In this document: positions 1-8,506 of the stretch, piece after piece | Position numbering within the stretch: the stretch's first letter is position 1 | How the letters are laid out: each line of letters opens with the position of its first letter | Program-made: the position numbers and the translations under genes | Notes under the pieces: generated by a model | What the model was told of the DNA's origin: nothing | What the model saw: the letters and a program-made list of their open reading frames with translations, nothing else | The model's database searches: none | Assembly (NCBI RefSeq): GCF_042687825.1 | Contig: NZ_JBHUQE010000006.1 | Location: forward strand, 62,001-126,000 | Direction of reading: 5' to 3' | Length of the DNA stretch: 64,000 nucleotides | Origin: Sedimentitalea sp042687825 | Lineage (GTDB): Bacteria > Pseudomonadota > Alphaproteobacteria > Rhodobacterales > Rhodobacteraceae

Positions 1-1
1 G

Positions 2-319
2 GCGCGCAAACACCTGGTGATCTCGATTGCCATGGTCGCGGTGCGCCTCGTGGCGGCGCAGGGCCGGGTCGTGGATCTGGCGCTGGCGGTCGGGGCTTGT
101 TCGCCGGTAGCGGTGCGGCTGCACGCGCAGGAACAGGTGTTGGTCGGTCAACCCTTGCCCGATCTGGCGGCGCGGCTGGACCCGGCGGCCGTGGCCGCCG
201 ATCTGGCGCCGATTTCCGATTTCCGGGCCGATGCCGCCTATCGTACCGAGGCCGCGGTCGCCCTGTTGCGGCGGGCGCTCGCGGGGCTGCAACCGGGCGC
301 GCCGGACATGGTGTCATGA
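2..319 (+). CDS. Xanthine dehydrogenase-type FAD subunit, C-terminal end (partial)
   Basis: The reading frame is open from the window edge and ends in a TGA that overlaps the ATG of the next gene (ATGA). About 105 residues are visible. They begin with a RKH..ISIAM segment typical of the C-terminal domain of the FAD-binding subunit of molybdenum hydroxylases (CO dehydrogenase flavoprotein C-terminal fold). This subunit carries FAD and passes electrons from the Fe-S clusters to the final acceptor. The FAD-binding N-terminal part lies outside the window. The overlap with a fused 2Fe-2S/molybdopterin gene supports the assignment. The substrate cannot be told from this fragment. Confidence 0.8.
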   Translation, partial: ARKHLVISIAMVAVRLVAAQGRVVDLALAVGACSPVAVRLHAQEQVLVGQPLPDLAARLDPAAVAADLAPISDFRADAAYRTEAAVALLRRALAGLQPGAPDMVS

Positions 320-3066
320 AGGACGCTGCGGAACGGCAATTATCGGTCAATGGCCGTTTGTTCAGCGTGACCGCGCCGCCCGGGCGGCGCTTGTCCGACG
401 TGCTGCGCAACGAGTTGGGGCTGACCGGCACCAAGGTCGGCTGCGATGCCGGCGATTGCGGCGCCTGCACGGTTCTGCTGGATGGCCGGCCGGTCTGCGC
501 CTGCCTGACCCCCTTGGCGCAGGCGGCCGGGGCCGATATCCGGACGGTCGAGGGGCTGGCCGCCGAAAACACCTCCTCGCGGTTGCAGGCGGCCTTTCTG
601 CGCCATGGCGCGGCCCAATGCGGTATCTGCACCCCCGGTATGCTGATGGCGGCGCAGGCGCTCTTGATGCGCGACCCGTCCCCGGACCGGGACGCAATCG
701 AAACCGCGCTGAGCGGCGTGCTGTGCCGCTGCACCGGGTATGCCAAGATTGTCGCCGCGGTCCTGGATGCCGCCGCCGCCCCCGGCAGCGGCATCGCGCC
801 CGGGGCGGGGCAGGCGGTCGGCGCCCGCGTGCCGCGCTTGGACGGTCCGGCCAAGGTGGACGGAACCGAACGCTTTGGCGCCGATGTCAGCCCGTCCGGC
901 GCGCTGATGGTACAGGCCATCCGTTCGCCGCACGCGGCGGCCCGCTTTCAACTGGGCGATGTGGCGGGCTGGATCGCGGCGCAATCGGTCGAGGCGCTGG
1001 TGTTCACCGCCGCCGACATACCCGGTATCAACCGGTTCGGGGTCATCCCGGACTGTGCCGATCAGCCGGCTCTGGCCGAGACCCATGTGCGTATGCGTGG
1101 CGAGGCGGTGGCGCTGGTGGCGGCGGCGCAGAACGATATCGCACGGCTTGATCTGGCGGGGTTTCCGGTGACCTGGCAGGCGGAACCGGCGCTGACCGGT
1201 CCCGCCGCTGCGCGTGCGCCCGGGGCGGCGCGTCTGCATCCCGCGCGCGCGGACAACATCCTGATCCAGGGCAAGGTCCGGCGCGGCACGCCCACGACCG
1301 CTCTGCGGGACGCAGCGGTGGTGGCCGAGGCCAAGATCGAAACCGGCCATGTGGAACATGCCTATATCGAACCCGAGGCCGGGGCCGCCTGGATCGAGGG
1401 CGAGACGCTGGTCATCCGCGCCTGTACCCAGGCGCCGATGCTGGACCGCGACGACACGGCCCGGGTGCTGGGGCTGCCGGCCGAACGCGTGCGCATCCTG
1501 CCGGCGGCGGCGGGTGGCGGTTTCGGGTCCAAGCTGGACCTGTCCGTACAACCCCTGATCGGGCTGGTCGCGCTCAGGACCGGGCGGGCTGCGCGCATGG
1601 TCTATGGCCGCCGCGAAAGCATGGTCAGCACCACCAAACGGCACCCGGCGCGGATGACCGCGCGGGCCGGGATCGACGCGCGGGGCCGGATCACGGGCAT
1701 GGAGTTTGACGGCGATTTCGACACCGGCGCCTATGCCAGCTGGGGGCCGACCGTGGCGGTGCGGGTGCCGGTGCATGCCTCGGGGCCCTATCGCGTGCCG
1801 CATTACCATGCCCGGGCCCGCGCGGTGCATACCCACAACCCGGTTGCCGGCGCTTTTCGCGGGTTCGGCGTGCCGCAGGCGGCGATCCTGCAAGAGGCGT
1901 TGTTTGACGATCTTGCCGAAAAAGCGGGGATCGACCGGCTGCAATTCCGCCGGCAGAACGCGCTGCGCGACGGTGACCGCTCGGTCTGCGGGCAGCAATT
2001 GTACGGTGTCGGCATCCGCGCCTGTCTGGATGCGCTGCGCGATCCCTGGGCGCGGGCGCTGCAGCGCGCAAGCCAGCTCAATGTCGGCGCAGGCGACATC
2101 CGACGTGGCGTCGGGGTGGCGTCGTGCTGGTATGGCTGCGGCAACACCGCCCTGCCCAACCCGTCGACGATCCGGCTGGGCCTGACACCGGATGGCCGGC
2201 TGTGCCTGCATCAGGGCGCCACCGATATCGGTCAGGGCGCAAACACGGTGATCGCGCAGATTTGCGCCGATGCGCTGGGTCTACCGCTGGATCAGGTCCG
2301 GCTGATCGGTCCCGACACCGCGCGCACGCCCGATTGCGGCAAGACCTCGGCCTCGCGCCAGACGGTGATCACCGGCAAGGCGGCGCTGTTGGCCGGGGCG
2401 GCGCTGCGGGCGCGGATTCTGGCGCTGAGCAACATGGGGGACGATGCGCGGATCCGCCTGGCGGGCGCCACCCTGCAGGTCAGCGACGGGCAGGCGCAGC
2501 GCCGGATCGCCCTGGGGGAACTGCCGGTTGACGGGCATGGCTATGTGCTGGCGGCCGAAGAGCGCTATGACCCGCCGACCCGGCCGCTGGACGAGAACGG
2601 GCAGGGCGTGCCCTATGCGGTCTATGGCTATGGCGCGCAGCTGGTCGAACTGGATGTCGACATGACGCTGGGCACCGTGCGGGTACAGCGCATCACCGCG
2701 GCGCATGATCTGGGGCGGGTCATCAATCCGCTGCTGGCCGAGGGCCAGATCGAGGGCGGCATCGCGCAGGGGTTGGGCATGGCGCTGATGGAGGAATATC
2801 TGCCCGGACGCACCGAGAACCTGCATGATTATTTGATTCCGACCATCGGCGACATGCCCGAGATCCGCTCGATCCTGATCGAGAAACCGGATCCCGAGGG
2901 GCCGATGGGCGCCAAGGGGCTGGGCGAGCATGTGCTGATCCCCACCGCGCCGGCGATCCTGAACGCCATCCGCGATGCCAGCGGCGCGCGCATCACCCGC
3001 CTGCCGGCCCTGCCGCATCGGGTGCGGGCGGCGATCCGCGCCGCCAGCGAGGCCCGGCATGACTGA
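316..3066 (+). CDS. Molybdenum hydroxylase, fused 2Fe-2S and molybdopterin-binding subunit (xanthine dehydrogenase family)
   Basis: The protein has 916 residues; the ATG at 316 overlaps the upstream stop. The N-terminal plant-type ferredoxin domain has C43, C48, C51 and C63, and the second 2Fe-2S domain has C102, C105, C137 and C139 (CGIC...CRC). After a linker near residue 160 comes the molybdopterin part, with a GGGFGSK motif near residue 400, an AFRGFG motif, and GAKGLGE near residue 871, whose Glu is the expected base at the Mo site. The family hydroxylates N-heterocycles or aldehydes with water as the oxygen source. Fusing the small and large subunits while keeping FAD separate is a known variant. 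A 6-hydroxynicotinate-reductase-like gene follows, so a nicotinate-like or related heterocyclic substrate is possible, but this is inference. Confidence 0.9.
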   Translation: MKDAAERQLSVNGRLFSVTAPPGRRLSDVLRNELGLTGTKVGCDAGDCGACTVLLDGRPVCACLTPLAQAAGADIRTVEGLAAENTSSRLQAAFLRHGAAQCGICTPGMLMAAQALLMRDPSPDRDAIETALSGVLCRCTGYAKIVAAVLDAAAAPGSGIAPGAGQAVGARVPRLDGPAKVDGTERFGADVSPSGALMVQAIRSPHAAARFQLGDVAGWIAAQSVEALVFTAADIPGINRFGVIPDCADQPALAETHVRMRGEAVALVAAAQNDIARLDLAGFPVTWQAEPALTGPAAARAPGAARLHPARADNILIQGKVRRGTPTTALRDAAVVAEAKIETGHVEHAYIEPEAGAAWIEGETLVIRACTQAPMLDRDDTARVLGLPAERVRILPAAAGGGFGSKLDLSVQPLIGLVALRTGRAARMVYGRRESMVSTTKRHPARMTARAGIDARGRITGMEFDGDFDTGAYASWGPTVAVRVPVHASGPYRVPHYHARARAVHTHNPVAGAFRGFGVPQAAILQEALFDDLAEKAGIDRLQFRRQNALRDGDRSVCGQQLYGVGIRACLDALRDPWARALQRASQLNVGAGDIRRGVGVASCWYGCGNTALPNPSTIRLGLTPDGRLCLHQGATDIGQGANTVIAQICADALGLPLDQVRLIGPDTARTPDCGKTSASRQTVITGKAALLAGAALRARILALSNMGDDARIRLAGATLQVSDGQAQRRIALGELPVDGHGYVLAAEERYDPPTRPLDENGQGVPYAVYGYGAQLVELDVDMTLGTVRVQRITAAHDLGRVINPLLAEGQIEGGIAQGLGMALMEEYLPGRTENLHDYLIPTIGDMPEIRSILIEKPDPEGPMGAKGLGEHVLIPTAPAILNAIRDASGARITRLPALPHRVRAAIRAASEARHD

Positions 3067-4510
3067 GAAACGCAGAACGAGGCCGGAAAAGATACGCTGC
3101 GACGCCTGCCCGGTGATGTGCTATATCGCCGAGGGTCAGATCGGCGCCTGCGACCGCTATGCCAACCGGGGCGGGCGGATCATCCGCTGCGACCCGCTAA
3201 CGGTGCTGGACAGGCGTATCGAGGCGGGCGGCGAAATCCGGCCCTTCCTGACCTCGGAATGGGACGGGCAGGTGATCGCCGGCGACGATCTGTTCATCAC
3301 CGCCGTCGGGTCCGGCACCACCTACCCCGATTACAAGCCCGCGCCATTCATCGTCAGCCGCGACATCGACGGCGTCGATTTCGTCACCGTGGTGACCGAG
3401 GCGATCTTTTCCTATTGCGGTGTCAAGGTAAAGATCGACACCGACCGGCATCTCGGCCCCGAGGCCGCGCCGGTGCGGGCGCAGGGCGAACATGTGGGTC
3501 ATGTCACCACCAGCGAATATGGCAGCCAGATGCTGTCGCTGGGCGGGGTCGAGCATTTGACGGGCGGTTCGAAACCCGAGGGCCGAGTCACCTGCGACAC
3601 GCTGCTGCGCCTGTGCAACCGCCAGGCGGTCGACCTCGATGTCGATGGTGGCGCGTCGGTGACGGTGCAGGCCGGGCAGCCGCCCATTGTCGACGGTCAA
3701 GTCGAGGAGCGCATGCGCGTCGGCTGCGGCTCGGCCACCATTGGCATGTTCGCCAGCCAGTGGCAGGGGCTGGTGGACGAGGTGGTGGTGGTCGATGACC
3801 ACATTACCGGCGTGGTCAGCGAGCATCAGGCCGGCAAGGTGCTGGGCTGGCCGGATACCGGCATCCGCATCAAGGGCCGGCGCTCGACCCCGGGGCGGTA
3901 TTTCCAGGTGGCGCAGCCGGGGCTGGGCTGGGGCGGTACCGACATTTCCGACCCGCTGACGATCCTGGGCGACTGGAACCCGAAAAAGGGCGCTCGGCCC
4001 GGGCTGACCTTGTTGATGGTGTCGACCACCGGCGAGCAATGGGGCTATTTCGTGCTGGATGCCGATCTGGTGCCGCGGCCCGCCGCCTTGCCCGACCGCC
4101 TGCGCCCGACCGTCGATCTGATTGCCGAGAATTGCGAACCGGCGCTGTGTACGGTGCTGTTCATGGGCGGCGCGGGCGGCTCGTTGCGCTCGGGCGTGAC
4201 CCGCAACCCGGTCAAGCTGACGCGGTCGGTGCAAGAGGCCCATACCCGGGTCACCGTGGGCGGCGCGCCGGCCTATGTCTGGCCGGGCGGCGGCATTACC
4301 CTGATGGCCGATGTCACGCGGATGCCGGACAACGCCTTTGGCCATGTGCCGACGCCGGCGCTGGTCGCGCCGCTGGAATTCACTCTCAGCCGGGCGGATT
4401 ACAACGCGCTGGGCGGGCATGACCATGCGGTGCGGTCGGTTGCGGATGTGCTGGAACATGGCGGCGAATACGGTGCCGACCTGCGCGCGGTTCCGCCGGA
4501 AAGGAAGTAG
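3059..4510 (+). CDS. 6-hydroxynicotinate reductase-like iron-sulfur protein
   Basis: The protein has 483 residues; its ATG at 3059 overlaps the end of the molybdenum hydroxylase by 8 bases. The N-terminus has a Cys cluster C14-x2-C17-x3-C21-x9-C31, consistent with an Fe-S centre, and further Cys occur later (for example VGCGSAT and ENCEPALC). The overall sequence resembles proteins annotated as 6-hydroxynicotinate reductase, the ferredoxin-dependent enzyme that partly reduces the pyridine ring in anaerobic nicotinate breakdown. That role is known from fermenting clostridia; in an aerobic alphaproteobacterium the substrate may differ. The gene is cotranscribed with a UPF0280 gene one base downstream. 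Family assignment is fairly sure; substrate is not. Confidence 0.7.
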   Translation: MTEKRRTRPEKIRCDACPVMCYIAEGQIGACDRYANRGGRIIRCDPLTVLDRRIEAGGEIRPFLTSEWDGQVIAGDDLFITAVGSGTTYPDYKPAPFIVSRDIDGVDFVTVVTEAIFSYCGVKVKIDTDRHLGPEAAPVRAQGEHVGHVTTSEYGSQMLSLGGVEHLTGGSKPEGRVTCDTLLRLCNRQAVDLDVDGGASVTVQAGQPPIVDGQVEERMRVGCGSATIGMFASQWQGLVDEVVVVDDHITGVVSEHQAGKVLGWPDTGIRIKGRRSTPGRYFQVAQPGLGWGGTDISDPLTILGDWNPKKGARPGLTLLMVSTTGEQWGYFVLDADLVPRPAALPDRLRPTVDLIAENCEPALCTVLFMGGAGGSLRSGVTRNPVKLTRSVQEAHTRVTVGGAPAYVWPGGGITLMADVTRMPDNAFGHVPTPALVAPLEFTLSRADYNALGGHDHAVRSVADVLEHGGEYGADLRAVPPERK

Positions 4511-4511
4511 A

Positions 4512-5366
4512 ATGCCGGGGCCGCAAATCTCGTTTCTGCCGGATGGACGGCGGCTGCACCTGCATCACGGGCCGATCGATCTGATCATCGCCGCCGACGG
4601 GCCCGGTCGCGCGGCGGGACTGGCCCGCGCGGCCAGACGCTTTGACACCCTTCTGGCAGAGCTGGCCGCCGAATTGCCGCAACTGCGTCGCCCGGTCACC
4701 GATCGGTGCATTTTGCAGGGGCGCGTCGCGCGCGCGATGCAGCGTGCGGCGCTGGCCCATGCGCATGTGTTCGTGACCCCGATGGCGGCCGTGGCCGGGG
4801 CCGTCGCCGACGAGATCCTGGCCGCGATCTGTGCCGACGACGGGCTGCGTCGGGTGCATGTGAACAACGGCGGGGATGTCGCCTTTCACCTGGTGCCGGG
4901 CGCGGAACTGACCGCCGCCATCGCCGCGCCGAACCTGCCGCGGATCACGCTGCACGCCGCCGGGTGCACCCGCGGCATGGCAACCTCGGGCTGGCGCGGG
5001 CGCAGCCTGTCGCTGGGCATTGCCGACAGCGTGACCGTTCTGGCCCGCACCGCTGCCCGGGCGGATGTCGCCGCGACCCTGATTGCCAATGCCGTGGACC
5101 TGCCCGGCCATGCGGCGGTCCGCCGGGCACCCGCAAACCAGCTATTTGCCGACAGCGATCTGGGTGACCGGCCGGTGACCGTGGACGTCGCGGCGCTGGG
5201 CCCGGATGAGGTGGCGCGCGCGCTGGGGCGCGGCCAGCGTCTGGCCGAAAGCTGTCTGGCGCGCGACCTGATCACCGGCGCGGTTCTGACACTTGGCCCA
5301 GCCTGCCGGGTCGTGGCCGCGCCTGACCTGTTGACCGCTTTTGAAAAGGACCGGATTCATGCCTGA
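4512..5366 (+). CDS. UPF0280 family protein (ApbE-like fold)
   Basis: The protein has 284 residues. Its ATG follows the previous stop after one base and its end overlaps the next gene by 8 bases. Features of the UPF0280 family include a central stretch VTPMAAVAGAVADEI and a following VNNGGDVAFHL segment, which resemble the nucleotide-binding core of ApbE-type flavin transferases. There is no signal peptide and no lipoprotein Cys, so it should be cytoplasmic. The function is not established. Its place between a reductase and a molybdenum hydroxylase operon suggests cofactor attachment or maturation of a neighbour, which is inference only. Confidence 0.75.
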   Translation: MPGPQISFLPDGRRLHLHHGPIDLIIAADGPGRAAGLARAARRFDTLLAELAAELPQLRRPVTDRCILQGRVARAMQRAALAHAHVFVTPMAAVAGAVADEILAAICADDGLRRVHVNNGGDVAFHLVPGAELTAAIAAPNLPRITLHAAGCTRGMATSGWRGRSLSLGIADSVTVLARTAARADVAATLIANAVDLPGHAAVRRAPANQLFADSDLGDRPVTVDVAALGPDEVARALGRGQRLAESCLARDLITGAVLTLGPACRVVAAPDLLTAFEKDRIHA

Positions 5367-5940
5367 TTTCACCCTGCGCAAGACCATGATCTTTATCGAG
5401 GACATTCATCACGACGGCGGCGCCATCGCCCGCGAGCCGCGCCGCCGCGCCGCCATCGTGGCGCTGGTGCGCAACCCGTTTGCCGGCGGCCATACCGAAC
5501 ATCTGATGACGGCGATGGAAGACCTGAAACCTCTGGGCCTGATGATGACCGACCGGTTGATCGAGGCGATGGGCGGGATCTCCGGGATCGACGGTTATGG
5601 CAAGGCCGGTCTGGTCGGCGAGGGCGGCGAACTGGAGCATACCGCGCTGTGGCACGTGCCCGGCGGCTATGCCATGCGCGAACGCCTGGGCGCGGCCAAG
5701 GCCATCGTGCCGTCCTGCATGAAGATGGGCGGGGTCGGCACCCGCATCGACATTCCGCTGGGCCATATCAACGCGGCCTATGTGCGCAGCCATTTCGACG
5801 GGATCGAGGTCGGCGTGCCGGACGGGCCGCGCGCCAACGAGTTGCTGTTCGCCCTGGCGATGAGCCGGGGGCCGCGCATTCACAACCGCATGGGCGGGCT
5901 GGCAGCCGAAGAGGTCGTCGGCGAGGACGGTCTGCGCTGA
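5359..5940 (+). CDS. Amino acid synthesis (AA_synth/DUF1185) family protein
   Basis: The protein has 193 residues. I chose the ATG at 5359 because it overlaps the UPF0280 stop and starts the conserved MPDFTLRK segment; an in-frame start at 5341 lies within the upstream gene. The sequence matches the AA_synth family (IALVRNPFAG-like stretch at residues 36-46, GLVGEGGELEH near 80, and a C-terminal GPRIHNRMGGL). The family name comes from an old, weakly supported link to amino acid synthesis; no reaction is known. It is commonly found beside UPF0280 and amidohydrolase genes, as here. It is the last gene of the plus-strand operon and converges with maiA. Confidence 0.75.
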   Translation: MPDFTLRKTMIFIEDIHHDGGAIAREPRRRAAIVALVRNPFAGGHTEHLMTAMEDLKPLGLMMTDRLIEAMGGISGIDGYGKAGLVGEGGELEHTALWHVPGGYAMRERLGAAKAIVPSCMKMGGVGTRIDIPLGHINAAYVRSHFDGIEVGVPDGPRANELLFALAMSRGPRIHNRMGGLAAEEVVGEDGLR

Positions 5941-5976
5941 GGCAAGAACGGCCCCGGCTGCGCCGCCGCCCCGCTG

Positions 5977-6615
5977 TCAGTCGGGTTTGCAGGCATCCGG
6001 GTGCGCGGCGGCAAAGGCCGGGTGCTGCGCACAGGCAGCATCGACCGCCAGCAGGCGCGGCATGTCTGCGATGTCCACGTCCCAGCGCCGGGCATTATAG
6101 ACCTGCGGCACCAGGCAGAGATCGGCCAGACCCGGTCTGTCGCCACAGCAGAACGGCGTCTGATCGAACTCGTCCAGCAGGGTTTCAAAGGCGGCCAGAC
6201 CGGGGCGGATAAACCGCTGCATCCAGGCCTCGCGTGTGCCGTCGCGGCCTCCGGTCAGCTGTTCGGCGTAGGCCGCGACCGCCAGGTTGCAGACCGGGTG
6301 GATATCCACGGCAACCGACTGGGCCAGAGCCAGTTGCTGCACCCGTTTCGCTGGATCGCGGGGCAGCAGGCCCAGCTTTCGGGTCTGGTCCAGATAGTCG
6401 AGGATCGCCAGTGATTGCGTCAGGCGCAGCCCGTCGATTTCCAGCACCGGAACAAAGCCCTGCGGATTGCGCGCCAGATGTGTGGGCAATCGGTTTTCAC
6501 CGGCCGCCAGATCGACCGACACCGCCCGATAGGCGATGCCGGCCAGATTCAGAGCGATCCGCACGCGGTAGCTGGCCGACGAGCGCCAATAGTCGAACAG
6601 AACCGCGTCAGCCAT
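5977..6615 (-). CDS. maiA: Maleylacetoacetate isomerase (zeta-class GST)
   Basis: The protein has 212 residues, the usual length for the zeta glutathione transferase family. The N-terminal thioredoxin-like domain has SSASYRVRIALN near residue 10, the position of the zeta-class SSC motif; here the Cys is Ala, as in many bacterial homologues. It carries QSLAILDYLD for glutathione binding and a helical C-terminal domain. It converts maleylacetoacetate to fumarylacetoacetate using glutathione. The start at 6615 begins MADAVLFDYW and overlaps the upstream DUF2783 gene by 8 bases; an in-frame start 48 bases earlier lies inside that gene. It is the last gene of the homogentisate operon. Confidence 0.9.
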   Translation of the reverse strand: MADAVLFDYWRSSASYRVRIALNLAGIAYRAVSVDLAAGENRLPTHLARNPQGFVPVLEIDGLRLTQSLAILDYLDQTRKLGLLPRDPAKRVQQLALAQSVAVDIHPVCNLAVAAYAEQLTGGRDGTREAWMQRFIRPGLAAFETLLDEFDQTPFCCGDRPGLADLCLVPQVYNARRWDVDIADMPRLLAVDAACAQHPAFAAAHPDACKPD

Positions 6616-6805
6616 CCGAATAGGCGCGGGCGACGGCCATGATTTCCCTGAGCACGCCGACATCGCCGATCCGGTTTGCCATCAGCAGCACCAGCCGCGC
6701 GTTCAGGGCGTGACTTTCGCTGTCGGCAAGCCCGGCATGGGCGTCCATCAACGCATTATAGAATTCGTCCTGTTCCGGGCTCAGCCGGTCGGGTGTGGCG
6801 TTCAT
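6608..6805 (-). CDS. DUF2783 family small protein
   Basis: The protein has 65 residues, is acidic and predicted all-helical, with no signal peptide or membrane segment. It matches the small DUF2783 family that usually sits beside an MhpA-like flavin monooxygenase. Its start overlaps the stop of that monooxygenase by four bases (ATGA) and its end overlaps maiA by 8 bases, so it is translationally coupled to both. The function is unknown. A role as accessory subunit or stabiliser of the monooxygenase is an inference from the constant neighbourhood. Confidence 0.75.
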   Translation of the reverse strand: MNATPDRLSPEQDEFYNALMDAHAGLADSESHALNARLVLLMANRIGDVGVLREIMAVARAYSDG

Positions 6806-8418
6806 GTCGCGTCCTCCAGTTCTGCGCCCAGGGCGCGGGCCTTGGCGGTCAGGACCGCCTGGGTCGTAGGGTGATCGAACACCGCGCAGACATGGCCGTC
6901 GGGTCGGAAAAGATAGGCCTTGCCCGAGCCGTACCGCCGGGTGGCATAACCGCCATTGGCCATGAAACAGGGGTAGTCTGCCCGCTGGTTCACTCCGATG
7001 CGGCGCACCAGGTCGATATCGGGCAGGGTCACGTCGCCAAAGGCAACCAGGGTGAAATCGCCCTGGACCTCGCTCAGAAGCCAGCTGTCGCCGGTAGCGC
7101 TGGTCAGGGGCGCGTCGATCAGCGCCCGGCCGGGTGCGACCTGTGCCGATCCCGGCGTCTGCAGCGCCATCCCCTCCAGCGAGCAGGGCAGGGACAGCCG
7201 GCCGGAATTCAGCAGTTTCTGCGCAAAGGGCTGATCATGCGCCAACCGCAGGGTTTCGGCGCGGAACAGGGCCTCGATCGGGGTCTTGGGGGTCATGAAA
7301 TTGGTGGACCGCGCGGAGTTCAGAATGTTCTCGGCGGCGCCGTGGCGACGTTCCTCGTCATAGGTGTCCAGCAGCCGGACATCGGCCGTGCCGGACAGAA
7401 CCGCTTCGAGTTTCCAGCCCAGATTGTCGATGTCCTGGATGCCGCCATTCCCGCCGCGGGCGCCAAAGGGGCTGACCACATGGGCGCTGTCGCCGGCAAA
7501 GATCACCCGGCCATGCACGAAACGGTCCAGCTTGATGCAGCGGAACTTGTAGACGCTGACCCAGTCCAGTGAAAACGGTTTGTCTCCGACGATCGCCTTG
7601 ATCCGGGGGACCACCTTGTCCTCGGCGGATTCGGCGGCCCCGTCGGCATCCACGTCCAGTTGCAGATCGATGCGATAGATGTTGTCGGGCTGCATGTGCA
7701 GCAGCGCCGATTTGCCCGGGTGAAACGGCGGATCGAACCAGAACCAGCGCTCGGGCACATCCTTGTCGCCGAACGGGCTCTGTTCCATCTCGATATCGGC
7801 GATCAGAAACTGCTCCTCAAAGGTCTGACCTTCAAAGCTCAATCCCATCCGATTGCGCGTCGGCGACCCGGCGCCGTCGCAGGCAATCAGATAATCGGCC
7901 TGCAGCTTGTAAGGGCCGTCCGGGGTTTCGATCTGCAGCTCTACGCAATCCTCGATCTCTTTGTGATCGACCACGTTGTTCTTGAACCGCAGGTCGATCA
8001 GGTCGGAAAACTCCTGGGCGCGCTGCACCAGATATTCTTCGACATAGTATTGCTGCAGGTTGATGAAGGCCGGATATTTGTGCCCCTGCTCCGGCAGAAG
8101 ATCAAAACTGTAGACCTCCTCGGCACCGTGAAAATTCCGCCCGATCTTCCACGTGACCCCCTTGGCCAACATGCGCTCGCCGACCCCCAGCCGGTCAAAG
8201 ATTTCTAGCGTGCGCTTTGACCAGCAGATTGCGCGGCTACCCACCGAAACTACGTCATTGTCGTCCAGCACCACCGATTTCACCCCGCGCTGGGCCAGGT
8301 CGATGGCCATCGCCAGGCCGACCGGACCGGCACCGATGATCGCCACCGCGTGACGCGGCTCGGATTCGGTCAGACCGGGCGGCGCGACATAGGGGAAGGG
8401 GGTGTAGTCATAGGCCAT
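6802..8418 (-). CDS. MhpA-like FAD-dependent aromatic monooxygenase
   Basis: The protein has 538 residues; the ATG at 8418 is preceded by GGGAGAA. A Rossmann motif GAGPVGLAMA lies near residue 30, a CDGAGS segment (the DG motif of flavin monooxygenases) follows, and GDSAHVVSPFGARGGN near residue 330 is the second FAD motif. This is the PheA/TfdB/MhpA family, which hydroxylates phenolic rings with NAD(P)H and O2. It lies directly between homogentisate pathway genes. One reading is that it makes homogentisate from a hydroxyphenylacetate or related phenol, but its substrate is not shown. Translationally coupled to DUF2783 downstream. Confidence 0.85.
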   Translation of the reverse strand: MAYDYTPFPYVAPPGLTESEPRHAVAIIGAGPVGLAMAIDLAQRGVKSVVLDDNDVVSVGSRAICWSKRTLEIFDRLGVGERMLAKGVTWKIGRNFHGAEEVYSFDLLPEQGHKYPAFINLQQYYVEEYLVQRAQEFSDLIDLRFKNNVVDHKEIEDCVELQIETPDGPYKLQADYLIACDGAGSPTRNRMGLSFEGQTFEEQFLIADIEMEQSPFGDKDVPERWFWFDPPFHPGKSALLHMQPDNIYRIDLQLDVDADGAAESAEDKVVPRIKAIVGDKPFSLDWVSVYKFRCIKLDRFVHGRVIFAGDSAHVVSPFGARGGNGGIQDIDNLGWKLEAVLSGTADVRLLDTYDEERRHGAAENILNSARSTNFMTPKTPIEALFRAETLRLAHDQPFAQKLLNSGRLSLPCSLEGMALQTPGSAQVAPGRALIDAPLTSATGDSWLLSEVQGDFTLVAFGDVTLPDIDLVRRIGVNQRADYPCFMANGGYATRRYGSGKAYLFRPDGHVCAVFDHPTTQAVLTAKARALGAELEDAT

Positions 8419-8506
8419 TGGGCGTTCTCCCTCAGTTCTGTTGCGGTCTTTGGCAGCCTGCCGCTGGCAGGGGCAGGCGTCCATGATCGAAATCATGGGC
8501 CGCAGA

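Noticed and set aside
340..2211. A 623-codon minus-strand frame
   Set aside because: It is antisense to the molybdenum hydroxylase; its His/Arg/Gly-rich composition is that of a shadow frame.
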